DNA from: Morella rubra
Lineage: Eukaryota > Streptophyta > Magnoliopsida > Fagales > Myricaceae
Length of the DNA stretch: 64,000 nucleotides
NCBI GenBank assembly: GCA_003952965.2
Contig: CM025854.1
Span: forward strand, 18,128,706 to 18,192,705
Direction of reading: 5' to 3'
A program made the position numbers and the translations under genes. The notes beneath the pieces were generated by a model that was not told the DNA's origin, searched no databases, and saw nothing but the letters and a program-made list of their open reading frames with translations. This document shows, piece by piece, positions 48,083-57,811 of this stretch (the first letter of the stretch is position 1; every line of letters begins with the position of its first letter).

Positions 48083-48599
48083 TCTAACCTAATTGGGGTA
48101 GTTTTCGTGCACGTGTCGGTTTTTTGGTCATAACTTTGGCTACGAGTATCCGATTCGTGCCCATGACCCCAATTCGGAAAGCTCTTTTCGGCGCGCACGT
48201 CGTGGTCACCAAGCTATGCTTCGGTGCGCCTCGTTTCGAGCCCTAAATCCGCTGTTTTCCCTCTCAAAAACCTATTTTTAGTTATGATTTTCTTTCCTTT
48301 ACCGTTTAGGAATTATTTCTGAACCCGATTTGGGCCAGTTTTTGGCAGTCTATTTAATTTTGGTAAAATCCTATTAGGGATGAGATTTTAGTTATTTTAG
48401 CCCGGCTTGTGGGTTGTTTTTTTTGGAACATGCATGATTTAGTTATGACATATTATTTAATTTCAAACAAAAATATATTGTGAGATTAATTAGCTTATGC
48501 AATTAAAGTACATAACTTAATATCTGCTCATAGTTATTATGGTAATTGAATATTTATTGATTATAATTAACAATTATATTTTAATAATTTGTAATATAA

Positions 48600-49620
48600 G
48601 ACTAATTACCTAAAACGTGCCGTTCCCCCTCCCCCCCTCCCCCCTTCTTAAAACTCCCCCCGCGCCTTAAACGCAAATTTCCTCCCCGCGTGCGCCCTTG
48701 CCATTCAACCCACCACCACCAGGCCCCCTCTGGCTCTCTCTCTCTCCCCCTCTCTTTGGCATTATCTTGTTCTTTTCGCAATTTCCTTGTTTAAGGTTTT
48801 TTTTTTTTGACAGATCTCTTTTGATTTCAGTTGGGTTTCATTGATTTTGCAGGTAAGCTTATTCGATTTCAGTTGGGTTTCTCCGTCGCTGCCCTTCGTC
48901 TTCTGCTCCTCACCGAACATGGCGAATCAAGCTGAATCCTCTGACTCGTAAGTCCCCAACTCAATTCCTAGATCCCCATTCTCCTGATACTCTCCGATCC
49001 ACTACAAAGTCGGTTTATTTTTCTCCTTTGGGTGGCTGTAATCTGATTTTCTTCTGTAATGGCTTTGGGATTTTCAGTAAGGCTTCTGTAATCTGTTTCT
49101 TGAAGGTTTTTGGCTTGTGAGTTTTGTGCTCGATGTTCTAGGTTTGATTGCTACTGGGATTTGTGTGACTGTGTTTGGTTTGTGGTAAATTAGGGTTTTG
49201 GTGGTCAGTTAATGTGGTATTTTTTTGTCTCGGTTTATGGATTTTCTGTTGGGTATGTAGGATCTGTGTTTGGTTTGTGGTAAAGTTAGTTTCTTTGAAG
49301 GAGAAGTTGGTTATGCTCGTCTTCAAGCTAGCTGTCGTGGTGGTTGTTAACCTTGGTGATGCGGTTTAATAAATTGTGCGTCTATGAAATTGTTTAAGCT
49401 AATGTAATCTTGCTTGAGCTCATGGATCTTACGAAGGGAATTAGATATTTTGGGGACTATTATGTGAAGAGTGATGAAAATTTGTTTTGTATACGTTCTG
49501 AAGTATAGTTAGTTGTCAAACACATGCACCTGTATTTATTTATTTATTTGGCTCAAGTCTCTCCTCTCTCCAGTGAAGAAAATCTGGGATCGGCTGCAGT
49601 CGAGCCACAGAAAGCGTAAT
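48600..49620 (+). pseudogene. Captured 5' end of a CDC48-like AAA-ATPase gene inside CACTA 1
   Basis: A CT-rich leader (48690-48790) is followed by ATG at 48919 encoding MANQAESSDS, then a GTAAGT donor at 48948. This 10-residue start matches the remembered N-terminus of plant CDC48 proteins ((M)xxQAESSDSK). After an intron-like stretch, an acceptor near 49575 joins in frame to SEENLGSAAVEPQKA and a TAA, which is not CDC48 sequence. The ATPase domains are absent. The segment therefore looks like a promoter, leader and first exon picked up by the transposon, now encoding at most a 24-25 aa chimera. The CDC48 identity rests on ten residues and is tentative. Confidence 0.5.
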
Positions 49621-49868
49621 TACCTATGCTAGCTCTCATCCTCTATGCTCAGTTGATATTAGCTAGGTTTCCATCTATCATGCCTCTGATTTTGCTGTCA
49701 CTGAAATTTACAGATATATTTCTTATTATTTGTTACAATTAACGTCCATTATGCATCATATTTGCTTTTCTCAACAAGCAGCAATATGCATTTTCTGGTC
49801 TGGGTTTGAAAATCAGCTTATATCAGAAACAGTTCTCAATTGGGTTTGCTTGTCGGCATACATGTTCT

Positions 49869-50092
49869 GTTCAATCTCATTGTTCGCTTAAAGCCTCTCA
49901 TCTCAATCCCCTCCCCTCCTTCCCTACCTCCGTGGTGACTTTTCTTTGTAAATTTATCTGCAGGTAGGGGAATCTACATATTGTACAAGGACGTGAAGTC
50001 CTGCCCATGTGAAGATGTGCAGGTTCTATGGTCATAATATGCAGGATGCAGGTTCAATCTCATTGTTCGCTTAAAGCCTCTCATCTCAATCC
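49869..50092. repeat. 41-bp exact direct repeat within CACTA 1
   Basis: The segments 49869-49909 and 50052-50092 are identical, starting 'gttcaatctcattgttcgct' and continuing 'taaagcctctcatctcaatc'. The spacer is about 140 bp. It indicates a recent internal duplication in the captured region. Confidence 0.85.
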
Positions 50093-50375
50093 GCCTCCCT
50101 GCCATCAACATGAGGATGATCAGTCCTCTTGGCTTATAGGATAAACGTATGAAAGAGGACGATGATGGTTCTCCATATATGTACATGAATTCTAGATATA
50201 TATTCTTGTGTTTGTTGTAAAATATTATTAATCAATATAATGAGTATATTTTGTTTTATTATCCTTGGTCTTTAAATTTTTACATTTAATGAATTATGAT
50301 TATTAAAATAATTTGTATTACCGATTAAAAAAATTTAGGAATTGGGAAAAAAAAAAAAAAAAAAGCTGCAAACCT

Positions 50376-50715
50376 ATAGCAGCGGTCGGTGACCGCTGCT
50401 ATAGGTGGCACCTGACCGCCGCTATAGACATATAGCGGCGGTCATATTAGGTCTATAGCGGCGGTCACAGACCGCCGCTACAGACCTTTAGTGCCAAAAC
50501 ACCTCAACTGCGCTTGGTATATAGGCGGTTTAGACCGCCGCTAGGTGACCGCTGCTATAGACCCAAGGTCTTCACCAGCGGTCACACAAACCGCCGCGAT
50601 AGACCTATGCCGACAGGTATATGGCGGCGGTCGAGACCGCCGCTAAAAAACCTGCTATAGGTTATAGGCATTTTTTGACCTAGCAGCGGTTTCCGACCGC
50701 TGCTATAGGTCGGTT
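50376..50715. repeat. Right subterminal GCGGCGGTC array of CACTA 1
   Basis: A dense array of inverted 'gcggcggtc' and 'gaccgccgct' copies mirrors the left array and precedes the right terminus. Confidence 0.85.
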
Positions 50716-50889
50716 TTTTTGTAGTGATATTAATTTATTTATGATGAAAAATTCCACTTATATCATTATCATCACAAATTTATAAGAGGAAATTAATTAA
50801 AAATTTATATATAATTATATCTTTGTTTGATATATATTGCAAGCACAATAATTTACAGATTTTCCTTCACTACAAAAAAAAAACAGGTC

Positions 50890-51290
50890 TTTAGCGGCGG
50901 TCGCAATAAACGCCACTAAAAACCCACTTTAGTAGCGTTTTTTGAAAAACGCTGCTAAAAATTTACCTATAACAGCGCTCACTGACCGCCGCTATAGACC
51001 CCCTTTAGCAGGGGTCAGTGACCGCCGCTATAAACCTAGTTTAGCCGCGCTTTTTAAAAAAACGCCGCTAAAAGTTTTACCTACAGTACCTACAGCGGCG
51101 GTCACAATGACTGCCCTATAGGTCTAATTTCTAGCAGCGTTTGTGCACAAACCCTGCTAAAATTAGGTATCTACAACGGCGATCACAATAACCGCCGCTT
51201 AGCTTACACCTTTAGCAGCATTTTTTTAAAAAAACTGCTAAAGGTATATTTATAGCAGCGTTTGTTGACACAAACTACTATCGGTATAAA
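50890..51290. repeat. Left subterminal array of CACTA 2
   Basis: Inverted copies of 'agcggcggtc' and more degenerate forms such as 'agcagcgttt' alternate over 400 bp. They are more decayed than in CACTA 1. Confidence 0.8.
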
Positions 51291-52127
51291 TGAAAATATA
51301 TTTTATTTATTAATTATAATTTTTTAATGTTAATAATTTTTTATATTATTTTTTATTATAGTTTTTTAATGTTTATTTTTTTTGTATTTGAAATTTATTT
51401 TAAAGGACCTACTTAATAAAATATGAATTAGATGGAGTGTTATGAAATTTGAAGTTGTTATATGATATATTTTAAATTATACCTATGGTTATGGTAATTG
51501 CATATTTATTGACTAAATCTAAGTAGTTTAAAACATCTATTATCATACTTATAATGCATATATATTTTGAATAATTAGTAATATAATACTATTTAATTAG
51601 GACATATTTTTTAATTTCAAAAAATATTGTGAGATTAGCTTATGCAATTAATGTACATAACTTAATATATATGGTCTTAGAGGCTATGATTTAGTCATTA
51701 GGTAGGTACGTACATATAATATACTTAGGTTAATTAGCACATATCATGTATATGATAAACACATATAACAAATCATGCAATGTTATATAAAGCATTATAC
51801 TTTTAAATTATAAGTATTATATATTATTACTACCAACTATTTTAATTAAGATTATTATACTAGTTATAAAAAAAAGTGTAAAATAATACTGTGTATATTT
51901 TTATACACAATACATAGTCAAATATAATAGAATATTAAAATAATAAATTTTGCAAATGATGGCTAAAAAGTTTCAGTTTAGAGTGTAATAACAAAATGAA
52001 TTTTATATTATGATATAATATTGATCACAACTATGAGACGAAGAAAAAATAAAAGACAAGGGCGAGGGAAATTTTCATTTAGCTTCAAATCCTAGTTTTC
52101 TCGATATTTATATAACTGAGAGGGACA

Positions 52128-52755
52128 TTTTCACTTAGCGCCAAGATCCCATTTTCCTCCCACTACTTGGTCAAAAACTACTATTTTTTCCTTGCCACAC
52201 TCTCTCCCTTCCAGATATTGCCGCACTCTCTTTCTCCAGTTTTCTCGTTGTCTCCTTGCTAGCCACAACCAACCTTTTGATCGTCTCTGAATTCTCTCAG
52301 TTTGCCGAACACTGCCCTCTCTCTCCCTGTCTGCCTGCTGCCGCACTTTCTTCCATTCGGCATTTGAAGTTTTGCCTCTTTCTCTCACTCAATCTGCCGT
52401 AGCTGCGGCCATCGGCCGCCAGCTCCTACTCTCTCTCTCTCTTCTCTATCTTATATATATATATTATATTATATAGCCTTGTCTAACAAATGATTGTTTA
52501 TGTTTTGAATGTGCTCGAAAATTAGCTTGAGCTTTTGCATTAATTATTGATTGATTTTCAAAATTAATTTTGAATTGAATGGCTTTGCAAGCAAAAAAAA
52601 GGATGGGCTTCTATCATAAACGTCGATTTCAATGTATATCCATAGTACTCTGTAAGTTCTTCTGCTATTGTTTAGCGCCAAATTTCCCTTTTCGCTCCCC
52701 GCCATCTTTTAGGTCAAAACCCCCTTTTTTTTCCAATTCTTTTAGCGCCAAAGGA
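52128..52755. repeat. Internal duplication in CACTA 2
   Basis: Two segments, beginning about 52137 and 52675, share 'agcgccaa', 'cccttttcgctcccc' against 'cccattttcctccca', and 'aggtcaaaacc' against 'tggtcaaaaac'. They are diverged copies of a leader-like CT-rich sequence. Confidence 0.5.
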
Positions 52756-53278
52756 AACGCCTTTGTTGACAGCCATATGGGTTCGGACCCCAAAAGGTTG
52801 GGAGATGCCTACCGACGCAAAGCCACTGAAGATCGGAGTTCCAGGTAGAACAACATTTGACAAGTTTGTGAAGTTGAGTATAGAGAGAAAACCGAATGAG
52901 ACTAGATATGATGGTTTCTGCATTCAGATTTTCTATAAGGTGCTAGAACTTTTGGATTATGATTTGCCTTATGAATTCGACCCATATAATGGCACGTATA
53001 CCGATCTGTTTATCTATGGCTTTTACCATTAAAAACGACAAATCCTATATGAAAATCATTTGGTTCTGTTCTGATTTTTGTTTCTAAATCCTAAAATTCC
53101 TTGGTTTTGAATCTTTATCTAGAACTCACACAGCTTGTATCATGTCCTTTTTCCATTTCCATTTTTGTTTTCCTCTTTTACTTGGTTAGAATTTTTTGTT
53201 CTGATTAAGATCTTATGCTTGTCATGGATCCAATGAAAGACTTATGATGCTGTCATTGGCGACATCTTTGTAGGCTGA
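52749..53278 (+). pseudogene. Captured glutamate receptor-like (GLR) gene fragment in CACTA 2
   Basis: The frame from about 52749 reads PLLTAIW, then PKGWEMPTDAKPLKIGVPGR, TRYDGFCIQIFYKVLELL and LPYEFDPYNGTYTDL. This is the S1 ligand-binding segment that follows the amino-terminal domain in plant GLR channels. After about 220 bp of intron-like DNA, a second piece at 53240-53278 encodes TYDAVIGDIF, the next conserved GLR block, and then stops. The channel pore, S2 and C-terminus are absent. The two pieces in their native order indicate capture of genomic DNA including an intron, not a cDNA. It is not expected to encode a channel; whether it is transcribed is unknown. Confidence 0.8.
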
Positions 53279-54829
53279 ATGGCTTTCATTATCAGGAACA
53301 CTTGCTGGTTTAGTAGCCAGGTCTGCAATGTGAAGTTTCAATATGAGGTGAGAGAATCTTTTGTCATAATTGTAATATTTGTATTGGAGTGAAAATTTTT
53401 TTGTTGGACAAGACTGTTATCACCATGTTAGGTGAGAGGGTAATACCATTTTATACGAAATCTCCGTCAAAAGGTTGTAAAAATGACCTCAATTTTCAAA
53501 TTACAGATTTGGTAAAGTCTCAGTTTTAAGGTGAAATTCTTTCAATGTTTCTCCTTTTTTGTGATGAATGACACCATTTCTTGGAGGATTAAAGGGTTGT
53601 GTTCATATCAGAAGCATCCATATTTGTTGGATTGTAACTTGGTCAACTCATTTTATGCTTAGAGTGCTACTTGTTTGTTGTAGTAGTGATGAAGGGTCCT
53701 TGACCGGTAGCTGCGTTCTTAGTAGATGTTATGGGGTTTACTTGTCTTCTAAACCAAGCTTAGGTAGTTTCATTCAAGACCCTTTTTTGTTAGCTGATTG
53801 TATGATTGCGTAGATCATGTCTTCAATTGGATTGAAGGGGTCGTAAATATAGGTATTCCATAGGGATTACTTCAGGGAGTGCAATCTGGTTTTGAAAATA
53901 ATTTTGGTTATGAATTTAACGTGCTCTTTTTGAGATCCAGCAAACTCCTTCGCTTAGTTAGGCAGCGGTGGACAAATTAAAATTTGGTGTGGATTTATTC
54001 CTTAGTGCCATAATGTGTTAGCACTTAGCTAGATGGGAAAAAAAATGGAAGAAGGTCTGTCATAGGATGATTATACTGTAAACTTAGATGTTCTAGCAAT
54101 GTATAATAAATGAGTTGGTGGTCTCTCTCCCATAAGAAAGGCCTTTATTTTCTTAATTATTCAGACTTTATATTTTGTGACAAAACGGCTGACCACATGG
54201 TATGTCACATTGTCTGTTATGTGATGTTTAATATCATGGTTAGATGATGAATCAGCTGTACGCTTTAGACGTTGCTTGCAATTTGTCTTTTTAGTGTTCG
54301 TTTATGCTGTGCTAACTTGTGCTTGTGCGTATAAAAACTATACCATCTGTGATGGAGGTTTTTCTTTCTCTGGTTCTTGAATTAGCATTGTTTTTAGTTA
54401 GAATTACTGTTTAAGTTGTTTAGATATTTGATAGATTGTTAACCAGTAAATTTTCAATATTGCAATTGCAGCCAATGATTATGGTGTTGGTGTTAGTGAT
54501 GATGGTGCAGATAGTGCTAGTGCAGATGGTGCTAGAGCCTTGAAGTTGCTAAGGATTAAATTTATAGTTATTTGTTGTTAAATGTAATTACTTATTATTT
54601 TTTTAGACTACTTAGAAACTTTTAGAACTTCTTTGTGTTCATTGCAAAACTTGTAAGACGTGGTTATTTAGTCAATAATTAATATATTTTGTTTTGTTAC
54701 ACATCTTATGTTTTTACATTCAATTGATTAAAATTTGTATTATAGGAAAATAATAAAATGCATGTTTTTAAAAATGATTTAGTAGCGTTTTAAAAATGTT
54801 GGCAATACAACAAAAAAAAAAAAAACTGG

Positions 54830-55040
54830 CACAGACTTTATCGGCGGTCACTGACTGCTGCTGTAGATGTTTAAAATAAAAAAAATTTACTTACAGCAGC
54901 GTTTTTTAACAAACACTGCAGTAGATTAGCCTATAACGGCGTTTGCAAAATGCCGCTAAATACCTGTCGCAGCGTTTCAAGAAACACTGCAAAAAAAAAG
55001 TAGAATTTGCACTTTGGGTCTATAGAGGTCGCAACCGCCG
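54830..55040. repeat. Right subterminal array of CACTA 2, left of the hAT insertion
   Basis: Degenerate 'gcggcggtc', 'cagcgttt' and 'aaccgccgct' motifs run up to the hAT insertion and resume after it at 56240. This places the hAT insertion after the CACTA insertion. Confidence 0.75.
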
Positions 55041-55047
55041 CTATAAC

Positions 55048-56233
55048 CAGTGGCGTATCTAGGATATAAAATGAGTGGGGTGAATTTCTAAGGCAAAATT
55101 ACTAACAAAAAAATTTCCACTTAATGTAAAAAGTGTTGGAAGTAGTTTTAATGAATTGGTCTTAATAGATTAGAAGCAAAGACACTCTTTTTTTGCTCCT
55201 CTAAAAGCAAATACTCACGTCTAAAATTCTTTCATATAAAGACAATAAAGATAGTATAAACACAAAAGGTAATAAAATATAACATACTAATAGTCCAAAT
55301 TGAAACACCATAAGCAATTAAGCATCAAGTCAGAATATTAACATTGAATGATTGAAACAGCCATTCAGCCAAAACCTTAAAACAAAAAAAATCAACACAG
55401 CAGCACCATAGTCCATAACTATAAGCACATAATCTGATAATCATAAATGATAAATCATTAGAAATTCAGAAAAAATTAAACTAAATCATGAGAAATTAAT
55501 CATAGTTGCAGAAAAAATAAAATAAAAGTAAACAATTAATCATGAGAAATAAGAAATTATTCATGAAATGATTAAAATTTGAAACCTAAATGGCTAAATT
55601 AAAAAATTAAATTAAACTAAATAGTCTAAATTACACATACCTGGAGTGGAGAGGCATCAAGCAGTCGACAGAGAGTTCCGGTGGCTAGTGGACCGAAGGT
55701 GCTAGTTGGTGGGCGGCACGCGGCACCTGAGAGTAGAGGCGAGATGTGAGATTATTGGGAATAAAAAAGAAAAAAAAGAAACAAGAGAATGAGAGAGATA
55801 GTGGGCAGTTGGGCCGTGGGCTTACCTGGGTTGGGCGGCATCTACAATCTGTCAGGGATGGCGGGCGGGGCAATGGCACGGCAACAGTGAGCAGTGAGTG
55901 AGAGAGAGGCATGAGGGCTGCTGGGCTAAGGGAGAGCCGTAGAGATCGCAGAGAGAGAGAGAGAGAGGCGTACGAATTTTTTTTAAAAATCAAAGGGTGA
56001 AACGGCGCCGTTTCACCCTCTGATTTAAAAAAAAAATAAAAAAGGAAGCAGGCCACACGGGATTGGGCCAGTGGGTGCGCCCCCGTTGGCCCCGTCCTGC
56101 CCCCATTAGCCCTGGAAGCAGGTCTGGGCCAGTGTGGGCAAGCCTGCTTCTTAATAACCGAAAAAAAAAATTTGCAAAAGATTTTTAGAGCCAGTGGGGT
56201 CGCCCCCACCCGCACCCCCTGGCTCCGCCTCTG
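55048..56233. mobile_element. Non-autonomous hAT element nested in CACTA 2
   Basis: The termini CAGTGGCGTATCTAGG at 55048 and, on the reverse strand, CAGAGGCGGAGCCAGG ending at 56233 are the CAG-GGCGGAGCCAGG type common in Tip100-like plant hAT elements. The flanks are identical 8-bp copies of GCTATAAC (55040-55047 and 56234-56241), the hAT signature. The 1186-bp interior has no transposase; the long minus-strand ORF (56257-55685) crosses the element's end and is low in complexity. A 40-nt palindrome lies at 55987-56026. Confidence 0.9.
55987..56026. repeat. 40-nt near-perfect palindrome without spacer
   Basis: It is centred on GGCGCC within 'gtgaaacggcgccgtttcac'. Nineteen of 20 pairs match, with one mismatch at 55993/56020. 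It lies inside the hAT element. Confidence 0.9.
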
Positions 56234-56335
56234 GCTATAACCTATTGCGACGGTCATATAGCGCTGCTAAAACCTATAGCAGCGTTTTTTTGGCCTAGCC
56301 GATCCTGCTAAAGCCCTTTTTTTTTGTAGTTGCTT

Positions 56336-56831
56336 TTTGCAACTAACTTTCCAAAGCTATGATTTTGAGGGAAATTCCTTACCTTCTCCCTGGCACAAAA
56401 GTCCATGAAATTTTTCGTTTTCATGAGGGTACTGATCATGCTAGCATTCATAGTTGGTGCTATTAATCCTGCCGTACTGCTAGGATAACCAAAAAGTGAA
56501 CAAAAAAACAAGTGACAAAAAGAGGGAGAGAAACAAAGAAAGGATACACAAAATGCATTCTCCGGGCTAGCTGTTGCTTGATTATCATTGCCGATACCCT
56601 GTACTCAAAGTCCTTGCACTTCGGTCTTCCATGTTAAGAAGCGGATAAGAATTAAGGAGAGGAAAGCAATTAGCAAAAGTGGGTGCGTTGGAATTTACAG
56701 GTAGTCTATCGACTCTTTAGTATCATGGGGCGATCAGCTAGCGCTTCTTAGCAAGTTCCATAACATTTTATGACATTTTGTGTAGCTTTTTTGTGACCAT
56801 TAAAACGTAAGGAACTCAAATTTATTGAAGC

Positions 56832-56863
<32 letters not shown>

Positions 56864-57588
56864 GTGTGTGTGTGTGTGTGTGTTGTTTATATTGGCCTAC
56901 TAGGCTTTGAGGTCGATACTTGTATGGTGAATAATCCAATAATTTATATATCCAACTCTTCTACGTACTAGAAGCTGTTCATTTCATTTTTGTTTTGATG
57001 ACACTTGACCTTCACTACCAGAAAAGTATACGATTCTGTGTGCCTCAATGAAGAAGATAACGACATATCCCCTGGTACTTGAACTGGGCTGGACGCTTGG
57101 GCTGGGTTGTTCTGACATGCTTACTGTGGGGTTGGGCTCCAATGTTTTAATCCTGTCTTTTAAGTACCTGCCTCCAAGGGCTGTGATGCAAAACGTAAAG
57201 AAATATCAATTTTATCATAATGTAATTTTAAAAAAAAATATGAAACGAAAAGAATGCTCTTTCTGCGCAGATCCAGATTGGTCCAACAGCCCTGTGCTTT
57301 AAAAAGACTCGATTTTTGGTTCTGTCCGAATTAAAGACTTATCTTTACTCTTTCGTCAAATGGGTAACGGAAAAACATAAATAATTGGACACTTGACCTA
57401 TCCGCAAGGAGGGTCCAGTCTGTCTGGGCGTTCTCCAGTGGACCATTCAACCCAAGTAACTACACGACTAGAATCCAAACCCGCGATTTTTTTTGCCGAT
57501 TAAAAGGAAGATTTTTGTTGCTTTTGGATTGGCAAAGAAAATCGAAAGACGAAGATAAACAGCGCGGAATATTTAGATACTAGCGAAA
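56336..57588. other. Intergenic region between CACTA 2 and the plastid-protein exon
   Basis: It contains an (AT)n run at 56832-56859 immediately followed by a (TG)n run at 56861-56881. Small ORFs (56508-56308 on minus, 57048-57302 on plus) have no recognised domain. The final 250 bp probably form the promoter and leader of the next exon. Confidence 0.45.
56832..56881. repeat. Compound (AT)n(TG)n microsatellite
   Basis: About 14 AT units run into about 10 TG units. Confidence 0.95.
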
Positions 57589-57811
57589 ATGAGTTGTGGG
57601 GTTTCAGCTTCACCTTCCCCACCGAACTGTTGTTCTCCACCATTTACACCCGAAACTTCCCGTTATTTCTCGGCGTCCTGCTCGCTCATTCCTCGTACTC
57701 TGTCTTCCACGGCTCTCAAACTCAGAGGTCTTCGATTTTCTGGAGCGAAAGGACCTCAAACAATCAGAATATGCTGCAATAGTAGCACCCGACCTGGTGG
57801 TCCTGGCTCTG
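57589..57811 (+). CDS. First exon of a probable plastid-targeted protein (At4g13200-like?)
   Basis: An ATG-initiated exon of 74 codons plus one base ends at a GTACAG donor (57812). The translation is Ser/Pro/Thr-rich with Arg and few acids (MSCGVSASPSPPNC, then FSASCSLIPRTLSS and IRICCNSS), a typical chloroplast transit peptide. It finishes RPGGPGSG. A GPGSG motif at an exon end after a transit peptide recalls the uncharacterised plastid protein At4g13200, whose next conserved block would be DNES followed by a helical domain. That block was not found in the remaining 6 kb. The gene may have a very long intron, continue beyond the window, be truncated, or be a different family. Confidence 0.5.

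Larger units (their letters stand above)
47368..50726 (+). mobile_element. CACTA (En/Spm) transposon 1, non-autonomous, gene-carrying
   Basis: Termini are CACTACAAAAAAAC at 47368 and its inverted counterpart ending TTTTTTTGTAGTG at 50726. The 3-bp flanks are ATA at 47365-47367 and ATA at 50727-50729, the expected duplication. Both ends carry dense inverted copies of a GCGGCGGTC/GACCGCCGC motif (47380-47670 and 50376-50715), typical of CACTA subterminal transposase-binding regions. No transposase (TNPA/TNPD) is recognised, so it must be mobilised in trans. The interior includes host-like gene sequence from about 48600 to 49620. Confidence 0.92.
50868..56332 (+). mobile_element. CACTA (En/Spm) transposon 2, with nested hAT and GLR fragment
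   Basis: The left terminus is CACTACAAAAAAAAAAC at 50868. The right terminus reads TTTTTTTTGTAGTTG, the expected TAGTG with one extra T, ending at 56332. CTT at 50865-50867 and CTT at 56333-56335 form the 3-bp duplication. Subterminal GCGGCGGTC-type arrays lie at 50890-51290 and 54830-55040, continuing at 56240-56320. The block after the left array, 'gacctacttaataaaatatg', is shared with CACTA 1 (47803 onward), so the two belong to one family. The interior carries a glutamate-receptor fragment and no recognised transposase. A hAT element interrupts the right end. Confidence 0.85.

Noticed and set aside
47380-50715. CRISPR-like or satellite array from regular GCGGCGGTC repeats
   Set aside because: Repeats are inverted, confined to both ends of an element with CACTA termini and a 3-bp TSD; they are transposon subterminal repeats in a plant genome.
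55685-56257. 190-aa minus-strand ORF as a hAT transposase
   Set aside because: It crosses the right end of the element, is low-complexity and shows no hAT dimerisation or catalytic motifs.
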